From Cyanobacteria bacterium OH_CBrB_359 (lineage in GTDB: Bacteria; Cyanobacteriota; Vampirovibrionia; Gastranaerophilales; Gastranaerophilaceae), in NCBI GenBank assembly GCA_023433065.1, contig JAEZET010000004.1, forward strand, positions 744,001-808,000: a stretch of 64,000 nt of DNA. Direction: 5' to 3'. This document shows positions 8,537 through 17,400 of the stretch, in pieces. Every line of letters begins with the position of its first letter. Within the stretch, counting starts at the first letter, position 1. The notes under the pieces were generated by a model. That model was not told the DNA's origin. It searched no databases and saw only the letters and a list, made by a program, of their open reading frames with translations. A program made the position numbers and the translations under genes.

Positions 8537-9562
8537 ATGAGCATTTCTTCGGGTTTAAGAGTATTTGGAAAATATCTTGATCAACCGGCATTAGTCAAGA
8601 GAGTATATGATAAGATGCCTCTTGTAATATCTGCATCTGCTTTAGCGATAGGGGTTCATGATACTTTTAATGCTCCCAAAAAAGAACGCAAAAAAAAAGC
8701 TATAATGAATTTCTCTATACTTTCTTTAACTGCAGTATCTGCCCTTCTTGCTACAAGAGGACTTAAAATTAAAGACAAAGAAATTTTTGAGGGTTTAATA
8801 GAATTACCTCATTTGCATCCGAAAGATATCAAAAATGTTATGAAGCGTTTAACTCTTACCGATAAAATTCATAAAACAGTTTTTGATTTAACTGAAAAAG
8901 TTCAAAATGGTAAAATACTTAATTTAAAAGAAGTTAAACTGCTAGATGATAAATTGGAAACAATTGCACCAGGTAAAAAACTACTTAACAAAATTATTCC
9001 GGACTCCCATATGCATAATCCTTTTGAAGAACTCGGCAAGCTTTCTTTGTTGGGGTTAATCCCTGTTATAGGAGGGGTTACAGGAGGTATACTGGGTGAA
9101 AAACTTTCAAAACAAGATTGGAAAAAGAATCTTCCTAATAAGATAAAAGAAGGTTCTTATCAATATTTGAATAATATTTTCCTATGCAATGTCGGAGCCG
9201 GTATTGCAATGTTTTTAATGAATAAATTAAAAGTAAAATCAAAAGCAGTAAGGTTTGCAGCAATGCTTGCAGGCGTTGTCGCTGCAGGAGTTGTCGCCGG
9301 AAACACAATAGCTAACTTTATTGGAGTTAATGTTATAAATCCCATTTTTGATAAAGATAAGAAAAAAACAAAAGACTTAAATCTTAATATTAAAGATATA
9401 AATAAAGAGCGGCATCCTGAGGCTTTAGATTTGTGTTTGCATGTCGATGATATAGCTTCCGCAGGATTTTTATCAGGGTTAAAATGGATAGGTCCAGCAC
9501 TACCCCTGATATATTCAATATCAGGGTATAGAGCAGGTATAGGCTACAGAAATTCTCATTGA
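8537..9562 (+). CDS. Glycine-rich membrane protein with 'H-[VI]-D-D-I' C-terminus (paralogue 1)
   Basis: A 341-aa protein of no family I know. It has hydrophobic stretches around residues 28-75, a conserved glycine-zipper pair (PVIGGVTGGILGEKL and MLAGVVAAGVVAGNTIANF), and a C-terminal segment LHVDDIASAGFL...SISGYRAG. A second gene at 17401-18069 shares the order and wording of these parts: AGSILGGLAGGIIK, FTGVIAGAFTGSKVANKL, VHIDDIPVALAF...AIRGYEAG. The two are therefore paralogues, this one longer by about 110 residues at the N-terminus. It probably sits in the membrane; function unknown. An AAGGA box precedes ATG 8537. Confidence 0.75.
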   Translation: MSISSGLRVFGKYLDQPALVKRVYDKMPLVISASALAIGVHDTFNAPKKERKKKAIMNFSILSLTAVSALLATRGLKIKDKEIFEGLIELPHLHPKDIKNVMKRLTLTDKIHKTVFDLTEKVQNGKILNLKEVKLLDDKLETIAPGKKLLNKIIPDSHMHNPFEELGKLSLLGLIPVIGGVTGGILGEKLSKQDWKKNLPNKIKEGSYQYLNNIFLCNVGAGIAMFLMNKLKVKSKAVRFAAMLAGVVAAGVVAGNTIANFIGVNVINPIFDKDKKKTKDLNLNIKDINKERHPEALDLCLHVDDIASAGFLSGLKWIGPALPLIYSISGYRAGIGYRNSH

Positions 9563-9570
9563 GTTAAGAA

Positions 9571-9894
9571 TTATGTGTATTTTTCAACAATTGAATGAAG
9601 CTGTGATTTCTGATGTAATCCGGAAAGTTGTTCAACCAGCTCTCCGTTTTTAAAAATCAAAAGTGCTGGAATACCGCTGATTCTGTATTCACTTGCTTTA
9701 ATCTGGTTTTCATCAACATTTATCTTTCCTACTACGGCTTTTCCTTTCAAATCATCTGATAGTTCTTCTACAATCGGCAGTTGTTTTCTGCAAGGTCCGC
9801 ACCATGGTGCCCAAAAGTCAACGAGAACGGGCAAAGTCGAACGTTTTACTTCTTGGTCGAAATTTAAATCAGTTAATTCCAATGTGTTTGACAT
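9571..9894 (-). CDS. trxA: Thioredoxin
   Basis: A 107-aa thioredoxin with the redox site WCGPC at residues 31-35, a conserved DFWAPWCGPC strand-helix, the cis-proline in GIPALLIF, and the FKNGELVEQLSG end of the fold. It reduces disulfides in the cytoplasm, including in oxidised reductases. The length is typical. The residue after the active site (RKQLPIVEEL) differs from the more usual R...APILEEL, a minor change. AAGGAG precedes the ATG. It stands alone, convergent with the glycine-rich membrane protein gene, and no thioredoxin reductase gene is in the window. Confidence 0.95.
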   Translation of the reverse strand: MSNTLELTDLNFDQEVKRSTLPVLVDFWAPWCGPCRKQLPIVEELSDDLKGKAVVGKINVDENQIKASEYRISGIPALLIFKNGELVEQLSGLHQKSQLHSIVEKYT

Positions 9895-10296
9895 ATATTG
9901 TCTCCTTATATCTATATATCTATATATTTATATTAATATATTATTGTTTTTTTGTCAATAGAGTAGTTGATAATTTAATATTTAAAAAGTTAGAGATTTT
10001 TAAATTATTTTATTAATATCAAATTTTTTCAATTGCTCTATATATTTAATAAAATTGTATTTATAAATCCGGTTCTTATTAAATTTTTTATACAAATCAC
10101 TTAATATTACTGTCTCTTACTCAAATGTTAAATTTTATAAAGACAAATACAAACCGTAAAAGCCAATAAACACGCTGTTTTGCTTGAATAAAGCTATTTT
10201 TCTTACTATATTAGCCAATTTACCTAGCAAATTTTTTATTGTTTAAATTTATTATAATAGAATTTATTTGTGTTTGAATAATTAGGAGTAAAAAGC
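9895..10296. other. 402-bp AT-rich intergenic region
   Basis: This divergent spacer carries the trxA Shine-Dalgarno sequence at its left end, a run of TCTATATA-like short direct repeats at about 9907-9935, and the AGGAG box of the downstream glycosyltransferase at its right end, with a TATAAT at 10253-10258. I see no open frame with a ribosome binding site, no tRNA and no convincing riboswitch in it. Confidence 0.6.
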
Positions 10297-13239
10297 ATGC
10301 TAATCGGAAATACTATTAACGGCAAGTTAGTTAACCAACAAAAGTCTAAGTTGAAATCAACGTCTTTTAAGGCAAATGAGACAGGGAATCCTGGACAGTC
10401 TTTGTTTAATAATATAAATCTTACTCCTACAACTCCGATAGCTTCAGCTTCAGTCACAGCTCCTGTTCAAACAACTGTGCAACCTCAAGCGCAGCCGCAA
10501 CAAATAGTTTTTAAAGAGAAGAAACAAAATAAAGCTATTGATACTGATAGAACTTTATTATATGCAGCACTTGCTGTTTCTTCAATTGCAGCAGTGGCAG
10601 CAATTAAAGGTGGATTATCTCTTCAAAAAGCAATAAGCAAAGGTGATGTAACAAAATTGGTCGATGGTTTATCGAATAAGTTTGATTCACAAATAGATGA
10701 ACTTAGGAAAAGCATAGATGCAATAGCTCCTAATGCTAAAGATGCTGCGAATGCTGCTGTTAAATCCAGTGTAATGAGTAAAGGTTTTGTTGCTGCATTA
10801 GCCGGTGCTTTAGGGGTTGGTGGTGCTGTTGTTTTGACGAAAGATGATCAAAATAAATTAGATGACTCATCTAAAAAGGTATTAGCGGATGTAAATGATG
10901 CCGCAGGTCAAATAGGTGCAAAAATTCAATATACTAAAGAAATTGGAGAAGCAGCAAAAGACAGAGCCCTAGGTTCTACTGCATTATATACAAGACCTGT
11001 AATGGGATTGAATCTGGCTAATAAATATGAAGTTGATAAAAGACCTGTTGAATATGCAAAAGCATTAAAGGCTATGAGAACATTTGCGGATGATAGGATT
11101 AGACATAAAGTTACAAGCAATGATATTGGAATAAATTCTACAATCTGGTCTATGACTTCAGAGTTTGACCCGATTAAAGTAGGAGGCTTAGGTGTTGTCC
11201 CTGTCCACGTTCAAAGAAATTTAATGAATAAATTCAATGTTGATATGCCAGTGTTTATTCCTATGTATTTAAATAACGGGCAATCCGGATATAAAGCAGT
11301 TTATGACAAAGAAACCGGCAAAATGAAAGAAGAATTTACCTTTGGTACTAAAACATATCCTCTTGAAAGAGTTATCGGTTTTGATGTCAAAAAATATACA
11401 GATGGCAAGCCTGTAAATCAAGAGGTTAAACTGTATGTATCAGAAGAGAAAGATCATACTAAGCTTTATTTTGTGAAAACAGATTCTTCATTTGAAGGGG
11501 GAATATATCAAAGTACTTCGGTAAATGATGAAAAAGAAAAATTTGCCTTATTCTCAAGAGCTATATACGAATTTGCTAAATATAAACTTGATCCGAAAAG
11601 TGCAACAGGCATTAAGATTTATAATGAGGAAAAATTAAACGATATAAAAGCTCCTGACGCAATGTTCCTGAATGATTGGCATGCCGCTCCTATTGCTGCT
11701 ATATCCAGATATTGTTCAGGTCTTGAAGCATTAGATAAGAAAATTGACAAAGACGCAGCTAAAAAGCTTGCTGATATAAAAATGATAACAGTCGGACATA
11801 ATGTTACTTATCAGGGTTCGATAGAGAAAAAAGATGAAGCTACAGGCTGTGTTGCACAAAACGTCTTGAATACATTGTTTGGTGAGTATACAGCAGATAT
11901 TGTGGAAAATGGTGTAGTTGAATTGCCTCCTGATGATAAAGATTCCAATGTTAAATATGATGACAAATTACATAATGTAGCATTGTTGAGACATCAATAC
12001 ACTCCAGATCATGGTGTTCCTCAAGTTAACTTACTCAATATGGGTATTGCATTGAGTGATTACTTCAGTCCTGTATCTCAAAACTACGCTAAGGAACTTG
12101 TTGAAGATCCTGCTCAATCAGGCATTTTGAGAAAAATTATTACAGCAAGAGCTGAAGCCGGTACTATGCTGGGTGTTTTAAACGGTAATGACAGAACAGC
12201 TCTAGGAGTTTATGAAGGTTCAAAAACTGCTAACAGTATTATCGGCGTCGAACCAAAGCTTCTACATCCTAATTATAGACCATATGGCGTAAATAATTCA
12301 AAAGAAGAGGTGGTAAGTGCTCGCTTATCTAATAAAAAAATGATATTAAATGAAACTTTACCAAAAATCAGAGAACAATACGGTAATAAAATCCTAGAAG
12401 AAGCTGATGATGCTAATGGGGTGCATAGAGCTACTGAATTCCCTAAAGATATTGATGCGGAAAATACGCCATTCTTTGCCTACTCAGGAAGAGCAGCTAC
12501 TCAAAAAGGTTTAGATATCTTAGCTGAATCCATCAAAAATACTTATAAGAGCTGGGATGACAAACACCCCGGAAAACCAAGACCGGTATTTGTAATTGCT
12601 GCATCTGGTGCAGGTGAGAATGACATAGTTCTTCCTATTTTACAAAAACTTAAAGCTGATTTAAAAGGTGATGACTATAATAGAGTTTTAATTTTGACTT
12701 ATGAGATGAATACCAAAGATCCTTGGAAGGACTTTAAGCTGGTACAAACAGGTGCCGATTTTGGTACTAACCCAAGCTGGTTTGAGCCTTGCGGACTTAT
12801 ACAGTCTGAGCAGCAGGCAGGCGGATGTATTCCTATTTCAACATTAACAGGCGGTTTCCCAAGTACTATGTATGACCCTGAAGTCAGTAAAGAAAAATTA
12901 TATGGGCACAACGGACAGACAGGTTATCTGGCTAAAGCTCATAAAACATTACCTTCTGGTGGTGGAACCCCAGAAGAAATAGCTAAAAATATGGCTGATG
13001 CATTGGCTTTCAACGTAGAACAATATACAGAAACTATGGAACGCGCTTGCAAAGATTACTTTGACGGTAAAACACCTGATATCTCATATAATGCTATTCA
13101 GGTTGACCATAGCTGGGTAAAAGAAAAAGCAGACGGAAGCCTTGAAGGATCTGTTCTTGAATATCTCAGATTATTTGGTATTAAAGATGAAGATATTAAA
13201 AAGGCTTATGATAAGACAAAAGCAGCTTCAAAAAGTTAA
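10297..13239 (+). CDS. Membrane-anchored glycogen/starch-synthase-like glycosyltransferase (GT5)
   Basis: A 980-aa protein. Residues 281-960 resemble GT5 glycogen synthase: KVGGLG (294-299), the ADP-glucose phosphate loop; FLNDWHAAPIAA like the HDWHT segment; VGHNVTYQG like the HNLAYQG segment; GVLNGNDRTALG like ILNGID; FAYSGRAATQKGLDIL; and FGTNPSWFEPCGLIQSEQQAGGCIPI, the C-domain nucleotide site with the catalytic-type Glu. The Asp that usually follows GGLG is Val. About 280 extra N-terminal residues include 'STSFKAN' (21-27), a Pro/Gln-rich linker, and two hydrophobic helices (about 87-104, 162-181). Glycogen synthases are normally about 480 aa and soluble, so this is an anchored, divergent form. 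ATG follows AGGAG; a terminator lies downstream. Confidence 0.85.
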   Translation: MLIGNTINGKLVNQQKSKLKSTSFKANETGNPGQSLFNNINLTPTTPIASASVTAPVQTTVQPQAQPQQIVFKEKKQNKAIDTDRTLLYAALAVSSIAAVAAIKGGLSLQKAISKGDVTKLVDGLSNKFDSQIDELRKSIDAIAPNAKDAANAAVKSSVMSKGFVAALAGALGVGGAVVLTKDDQNKLDDSSKKVLADVNDAAGQIGAKIQYTKEIGEAAKDRALGSTALYTRPVMGLNLANKYEVDKRPVEYAKALKAMRTFADDRIRHKVTSNDIGINSTIWSMTSEFDPIKVGGLGVVPVHVQRNLMNKFNVDMPVFIPMYLNNGQSGYKAVYDKETGKMKEEFTFGTKTYPLERVIGFDVKKYTDGKPVNQEVKLYVSEEKDHTKLYFVKTDSSFEGGIYQSTSVNDEKEKFALFSRAIYEFAKYKLDPKSATGIKIYNEEKLNDIKAPDAMFLNDWHAAPIAAISRYCSGLEALDKKIDKDAAKKLADIKMITVGHNVTYQGSIEKKDEATGCVAQNVLNTLFGEYTADIVENGVVELPPDDKDSNVKYDDKLHNVALLRHQYTPDHGVPQVNLLNMGIALSDYFSPVSQNYAKELVEDPAQSGILRKIITARAEAGTMLGVLNGNDRTALGVYEGSKTANSIIGVEPKLLHPNYRPYGVNNSKEEVVSARLSNKKMILNETLPKIREQYGNKILEEADDANGVHRATEFPKDIDAENTPFFAYSGRAATQKGLDILAESIKNTYKSWDDKHPGKPRPVFVIAASGAGENDIVLPILQKLKADLKGDDYNRVLILTYEMNTKDPWKDFKLVQTGADFGTNPSWFEPCGLIQSEQQAGGCIPISTLTGGFPSTMYDPEVSKEKLYGHNGQTGYLAKAHKTLPSGGGTPEEIAKNMADALAFNVEQYTETMERACKDYFDGKTPDISYNAIQVDHSWVKEKADGSLEGSVLEYLRLFGIKDEDIKKAYDKTKAASKS

Positions 13240-13291
13240 TCCACAATATCTGAAAAATTCTTTTATTAAGATATAATTTAAAATTATTATT

Positions 13292-13323
13292 AAAAACTTC
13301 CGTAAATAATTACGGGAGTTTTT
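13292..13323 (+). terminator. Intrinsic terminator after the GT5-like gene
   Basis: AAAAACTTCCGTAA (13292-13305) pairs with TTACGGGAGTTTTT (13310-13323) around a 4-nt loop, with one G-T pair and a T-rich tail. It ends the glycosyltransferase transcript before the riboswitch region begins. Confidence 0.85.
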
Positions 13324-13406
13324 AATTTTTTACAATGTGCAAAAAAACACTAAATACCAATATATTACAGATGTTAAAAATATCCGTAATATAGGCGGCT
13401 TGATTC

Positions 13407-13435
13407 TTGACATGCCTTTTAAATAAGTTTAGTAT
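13407..13435 (+). promoter_or_regulatory. Sigma-70-type promoter for riboswitch-nrdDG
   Basis: A perfect -35 TTGACA (13407-13412), a 17-nt spacer and a TAGTAT -10 (13430-13435). Transcription would start near 13441-13443, exactly where the cobalamin riboswitch fold begins. Confidence 0.75.
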
Positions 13436-13440
13436 GAAAT

Positions 13441-13540
13441 AACTAAGCTAAGGAAAGACGAGTGAGATTCTCGCACTGGACCGCAGCCGTCAGAGTCGGA
13501 ATACTTGTTTAGTTTACATACCTCGAGAATCAGGAGAAAT
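13441..13540 (+). ncRNA. Compact cobalamin (B12) riboswitch
   Basis: The conserved core is legible: AAGGAAAG (like GGGAA), hairpin CGAG-TGAGATT-CTCG (13459-13473) matching the GGUG..AAUCC stem-loop, CACTGGACCGCAGCCGT, and B12 box GAGTCGGAATAC. The outer helix AACTAA (13441-13446) pairs with TTAGTT (13509-13514). Downstream is a hairpin CCT-[CGAGAATC]-AGG (13521-13534) whose 8-nt loop is the exact complement of GATTCTCG at 13466-13473: the expected kissing-loop/regulatory contact. Its 3' arm overlaps AGGAG (13532-13536), a Shine-Dalgarno sequence. Cobalamin binding should therefore hide the ribosome site. The short core resembles class II (env8-like) cobalamin riboswitches. B12 control of a B12-independent RNR is a known logic. 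Confidence 0.85.
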
Positions 13541-13542
13541 TT

Positions 13543-13566
13543 ATGAATATTAAATTAGAGAATTAA
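13543..13566 (+). CDS. Seven-codon leader ORF under riboswitch control
   Basis: ATG 13543 follows the riboswitch-controlled AGGAG by 6 nt and encodes MNIKLEN then TAA. Its ribosome site is the sequence masked in the regulatory hairpin. nrdD starts 110 nt further on with its own ribosome binding site, so the short ORF may relay the riboswitch state, for example by protecting mRNA or preventing early termination. A weak GGC-TCA-GCC hairpin followed by T-rich sequence at about 13604-13619 could be the target of such relay. That the peptide is made is inference. Confidence 0.45.
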   Translation: MNIKLEN

Positions 13567-13676
13567 TTATTCAATTTTTCTTACTATTTTTACAAAATAA
13601 TTTGGCTCAGCCTTAATTTTTGTATGTGATTTTGCTGCTAAATTATACATTATTAGAATTTGGAGAAGAGAAAAAG

Positions 13677-15842
13677 ATGAATGAATCATGTAAGATTATA
13701 AAGAGAGACGGGCAGGTCGTTGAATTTAATTCTGAAAAAATTACACATGCCATAGTAAAAGCTGTAAAAACAACAAAAGAATTTGATTATACAACAGCAG
13801 AATCTTTAACTGAAAAGGTTTTAAGTATTTTGTCAAATATAATTACTGCAAAACAAAATAACATAAAATCTCCGACTGTTGAAGAAGTCCAGGATATTGT
13901 AGAAGAAGTTTTAATATCTGAGAATTTTACGCAAACCGCAAAATCTTATATCTTATATCGTGACCAACACTCAAAATTGAGAGAGTTTACACAAAAAGCC
14001 AATGCTGATATGGTAGATGAGTATTTAAAAAAACTTGATTGGGAAGTTAAGGAAAATTCTAACATGTCTTATTCCATTCAGGGGCTAAATAACTATATTT
14101 CTTCAAATGTAAGTAAGTCATACTGGCTTAATAAAATCTACACAAATGAAATCAAAGAAGCACATACAAATGGTGATATTCATATACATGATTTAAATCT
14201 TTTATCGAGTTATTGTGTAGGATGGGATTTGAAGGACTTATTGCTTGAAGGTTTTAAAGGAGTGAGAGGAAAGGTAGAAAGCGCACCCGCAAAACATTTT
14301 AGAACCGCTTTGGGACAGATGGTTAATTTTCTTTATACAATGCAAGGCGAGTCAGCAGGCGCTCAGGCTTTTTCAAATTTTGACACTCTATTAGCACCTT
14401 TTATATATTATGATGAACTTGATTACCAGCAAGTTAAGCAGGCTATGCAGGAATTTGTATTTAATATGAATGTTCCAACCCGAACCGGATTTCAAACTCC
14501 TTTTACCAATATAACAATGGATTTGACGGTTCCAAGCTACTACAAAGACCAATATGTGATAATTGGCGGCGAACTTATGGATAAAACTTACAGCACATTT
14601 CAAAAAGAAATGGATATGGTAAATAAAGCATTCTTTGAAATAATGATGCAGGGTGATAACAGTGGAAGGGTATTCTCTTTTCCTATTCCCACATATAATA
14701 TAACAAAAGATTTTGACTGGGATAATCAAGAACTAAACGGACTTTGGGAAATGTCTGCAAAATACGGGATTCCATATTTCTCTAACTTTATAAATTCCGA
14801 CTTAAACCCGGAAGACGCTCGTTCTATGTGCTGTAGATTAAGGATAGATAATAGAGAACTTGAATATAGAGGTGGCGGTTTGTTTGGCTCCAATCCTCTA
14901 ACAGGCTCCATTGGAGTTGTCACAATAAATCTTCCCAGAATTGCATTTAATTCCAAAACAAAAGAACAATTTTTTAATACCTTAAAAGAAAAAATGATTC
15001 TTGCAAAAGAAAGTCTCGAGATAAAAAGAAAGGTACTTGAAAACTTTACAGATAAGGATTTATATCCATATACAAAATTTTACTTAAGAGATATTAAAAC
15101 AAGATTTGGGGTGTATTGGAAAAATCACTTCTCTACAATAGGCTTAATAGGTATGAATGAAGCTTGTTTAAATCTCTTAAATGAAGATATAGGCACAAAA
15201 GAAGGTAAAAAGTTTGCAGTTGAAACTTTAGATTATATGAGAAAGATAATAATCGCTTTTCAGCAGGAAACAGGAAATAATTATAACCTTGAAGCAACCC
15301 CGGGTGAAGGAACAGCATACAGACTTGCCAAGATGGATAAAGAATCACTGCTTTCTGTTCAATGTGCAAATGATGAAGATTTTTATAATAAAGGCTCTCA
15401 GCCGTTTTATACAAACTCATCTCAATTGCCTGTTAACTATACTGATGATTTGTTTGAGGTACTTGATCATCAAGATGAAATCCAAACAAAATATACCGGT
15501 GGAACTGTGGTTCATATATTTGCAGGTGAGCGTATAAGTGATATAGGCACAATGAAAAACTTAGTGAAAAAGGTTTGTTCTAACTATCATATCCCTTACT
15601 TTACTTTTTCTCCGACATTCAGCACGTGCTCAAGTCATGGGTATATTGCGGGCGAACATTTCACTTGTCCTAAGTGCGGTGAAGAATGTGAAGTCTATAC
15701 AAGAGTTGTTGGTTTTATAAGACCTGTTAAACAATGGAATGAAGGTAAAACGGCAGAATATTATAAGCGGGTTACTTTTAAAATAGATGAGAATGCCAAA
15801 CCTTTTGGGCAAAAGTCAGAAAACCTAGCTTGTGCGCAATGA
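13677..15842 (+). CDS. nrdD: Anaerobic (class III) ribonucleoside-triphosphate reductase
   Basis: A 721-aa NrdD that makes deoxyribonucleotides without oxygen using a glycyl radical. The N-terminal ATP-cone (CKIIKRDGQVVEF... about 1-95) senses ATP/dATP. The central barrel has MCCRLRIDNRELEYRGGG and NLEATPGEGTAYRLAK. The C-terminus carries CPKC plus further Cys for the structural zinc site and the glycyl-radical loop RVVGFIRPV. I chose ATG 13677 (GGAGAAGAG box) over an in-frame upstream start. It is coupled to nrdG (ATGA overlap) and sits downstream of a cobalamin riboswitch, implying it is needed mainly when B12 is short. It marks an anaerobic lifestyle. Confidence 0.96.
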   Translation: MNESCKIIKRDGQVVEFNSEKITHAIVKAVKTTKEFDYTTAESLTEKVLSILSNIITAKQNNIKSPTVEEVQDIVEEVLISENFTQTAKSYILYRDQHSKLREFTQKANADMVDEYLKKLDWEVKENSNMSYSIQGLNNYISSNVSKSYWLNKIYTNEIKEAHTNGDIHIHDLNLLSSYCVGWDLKDLLLEGFKGVRGKVESAPAKHFRTALGQMVNFLYTMQGESAGAQAFSNFDTLLAPFIYYDELDYQQVKQAMQEFVFNMNVPTRTGFQTPFTNITMDLTVPSYYKDQYVIIGGELMDKTYSTFQKEMDMVNKAFFEIMMQGDNSGRVFSFPIPTYNITKDFDWDNQELNGLWEMSAKYGIPYFSNFINSDLNPEDARSMCCRLRIDNRELEYRGGGLFGSNPLTGSIGVVTINLPRIAFNSKTKEQFFNTLKEKMILAKESLEIKRKVLENFTDKDLYPYTKFYLRDIKTRFGVYWKNHFSTIGLIGMNEACLNLLNEDIGTKEGKKFAVETLDYMRKIIIAFQQETGNNYNLEATPGEGTAYRLAKMDKESLLSVQCANDEDFYNKGSQPFYTNSSQLPVNYTDDLFEVLDHQDEIQTKYTGGTVVHIFAGERISDIGTMKNLVKKVCSNYHIPYFTFSPTFSTCSSHGYIAGEHFTCPKCGEECEVYTRVVGFIRPVKQWNEGKTAEYYKRVTFKIDENAKPFGQKSENLACAQ

Positions 15843-16525
15843 TTGTTGGTGGTTTTCAAAAAACTTCCCTTATAGATTATCCGTCAAAAATTGCAGCAGT
15901 GGTTTTTACTCAAGGCTGTAATTTTAGATGCGGATATTGTCATAATCCTGAGCTGATAGAATTAAAATCCAATTTACAAATTGATGAGTCTTTTATTTTT
16001 GATTATTTGAAGAAGCGAAAAGGACTGATTGATGCTGTTGTGATAACAGGTGGTGAACCTTGTATTCAAGGTGATTTAGCTGAATTTATCAGACAAGTAA
16101 AGAATTTAGATTATTTGGTAAAACTTGATACGAACGGCAGCTTCCCTTTTATGCTAGAGCGGCTTTTTGCCGAAAATCTCATTGATTATGTTGCTATGGA
16201 TATAAAAGCACCATTATTCAAATACCGGGAAATAACTAATGCTGGTATAAATTTAGAATATATCAACAAATCAATAGACTTAATAAAAAAATATGCCCCA
16301 GATTACGAATTTAGAACAACCGTAGTCAAGTTACAGCTTTCATTTGAAGATATTAATGAAATTGCAAAATTATTAAAAGGTGCTAAAAAATACTATCTGC
16401 AATCGTTTGTTTCTTCAAAAATCCTTGATAATTCATTAAAAAATGAAATATCTTACACTCAAGAAGAATTTCTTGAAATTAAAATGAATATTGAGCAGAA
16501 TATTCAATCAGTTTTTATAAGGTAA
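15839..16525 (+). CDS. nrdG: Anaerobic RNR-activating radical SAM protein
   Basis: A 228-aa radical SAM activase that installs the glycyl radical on NrdD. GFQKTSLIDYPSKIAAVVF followed by GCNFRCGYCHNPEL contains the CX3CX2C iron-sulfur motif; ITGGEP is the SAM-binding GGE motif and VAMDIKAPL the later strand. The length and the 'SLIDYP' start match the NrdG2 subgroup (PflA-like) rather than the short E. coli NrdG. The ATG at 15839 overlaps the nrdD stop (ATGA), so the pair is translationally coupled and shares the B12-responsive leader. Confidence 0.95.
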   Translation: MIVGGFQKTSLIDYPSKIAAVVFTQGCNFRCGYCHNPELIELKSNLQIDESFIFDYLKKRKGLIDAVVITGGEPCIQGDLAEFIRQVKNLDYLVKLDTNGSFPFMLERLFAENLIDYVAMDIKAPLFKYREITNAGINLEYINKSIDLIKKYAPDYEFRTTVVKLQLSFEDINEIAKLLKGAKKYYLQSFVSSKILDNSLKNEISYTQEEFLEIKMNIEQNIQSVFIR

Positions 16526-16606
16526 TAAATTTAAAAATGAAGATTCTACTAATTATCTATTTTTTAAAGAATAGGTTTTATGTATAATTTAAAAAAAGGA
16601 GAAAAA

Positions 16607-16984
16607 ATGAAGAAAATTACATATATGCCTGAAGGCGCAAGTATTGTCGGACCATATTCTCCGGCTGTCGATGCTGGTGATTTGATTTATTTTTCGGGTC
16701 AAATCCCAATTGATTCTTCAAGCGGAAAAATAATTGCGGGGGATATAAAGGATCAGACAAAAAAATGTCTTGAAAATTTAACTTTGGTTTTAAAGGCTGC
16801 TAATCTTACTTCTGATAATATTGTCAAATCAACAGTTTATTTAACTGATATTAATGACTTTAAAGCTGTAAATGAAGTATACGGGGAGTATTTTAATTCG
16901 CCTTATCCTGCAAGAACCGCAATCGCTGTATTAGCATTACCGCTTGGTGCTAATGTTGAAATTGAAGTTATAGCGAGAAAATAA
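16607..16984 (+). CDS. ridA: RidA-family enamine/imine deaminase
   Basis: A 125-aa RidA (YjgF/YER057c/UK114) protein that hydrolyses reactive 2-aminoacrylate and other enamines formed by PLP enzymes. It has the usual order: GPYSPAVDAGDLIYFSGQIP, GDIKDQTKKCLENL, VYLTDINDF, and the catalytic arginine in PYPARTAIAV, ending with VEIEVIARK. ATG 16607 follows AAGGAG by 5 nt. A short hairpin and a TATAAT (about 16582) upstream suggest its own promoter with a very short leader, separate from nrdDG. Confidence 0.95.
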   Translation: MKKITYMPEGASIVGPYSPAVDAGDLIYFSGQIPIDSSSGKIIAGDIKDQTKKCLENLTLVLKAANLTSDNIVKSTVYLTDINDFKAVNEVYGEYFNSPYPARTAIAVLALPLGANVEIEVIARK

Positions 16985-16996
16985 TCTTTATTGAAA

Positions 16997-17323
16997 TTAT
17001 CTGCCGGAATTTACGCTCAGATTACCTATTCTATCAAGAATTTTTCCATATTTTCTTCTTAATTCAGGCAGTTCAACTTTTATCAGATATCGAAAATATA
17101 TTAGAGCAATAGTAATAGATGCACACAAAAATACCCAAGGAATTACTTTTCTTTTATATAAAGATTTATTTTGTTTATTTTCATTACATCCTTGATTTTG
17201 AGACTTTAATATTAATTTATTTTGAAAATGATTTGTATGTTCAACTTTTTTATTATCTTTAAAAGTAATTGAATTTAGCTTCTTTCTGCTATTAATGTTA
17301 ACTAATATTTTACTAATATTCAT
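16997..17323 (-). CDS. Small single-pass membrane protein with N-terminal SITFKD motif
   Basis: A 108-aa protein of unknown function. The N-terminal half is Lys/Asn-rich and carries NSITFKDNKK (about 17-26), which matches the '[ST]-F-K' pattern of several unrelated proteins in this window. One membrane helix follows (about 62-82, VIPWVFLCASITIALIYF), then a basic tail ELRRKYGKILDRIG. It lies just downstream of the paralogous glycine-rich membrane protein gene on the same strand, 77 nt apart, so the two may be co-transcribed. No homologue comes to mind. Confidence 0.6.
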   Translation of the reverse strand: MNISKILVNINSRKKLNSITFKDNKKVEHTNHFQNKLILKSQNQGCNENKQNKSLYKRKVIPWVFLCASITIALIYFRYLIKVELPELRRKYGKILDRIGNLSVNSGR

Positions 17324-17400
17324 TGAACTCTCTGTATTATAATTACCTCAATATCCTAAAACCGTATTAATGATTTTTTTTGTTAGCCAATAAGTATAAT

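Noticed and set aside
9905..9940. Short TCTATATA-type direct repeats upstream of trxA, considered as a CRISPR-like or iteron array
   Set aside because: Units are only 8 bp, imperfect and without spacers of constant length; simple AT-rich microrepeat is sufficient.
13603..13619. GGC-TCA-GCC hairpin with T-rich tail, considered as the riboswitch expression-platform terminator
   Set aside because: The G+C stem is only 3 bp and the T tract is interrupted; the masked AGGAG gives a stronger translational mechanism. Mentioned only as a weak possibility.
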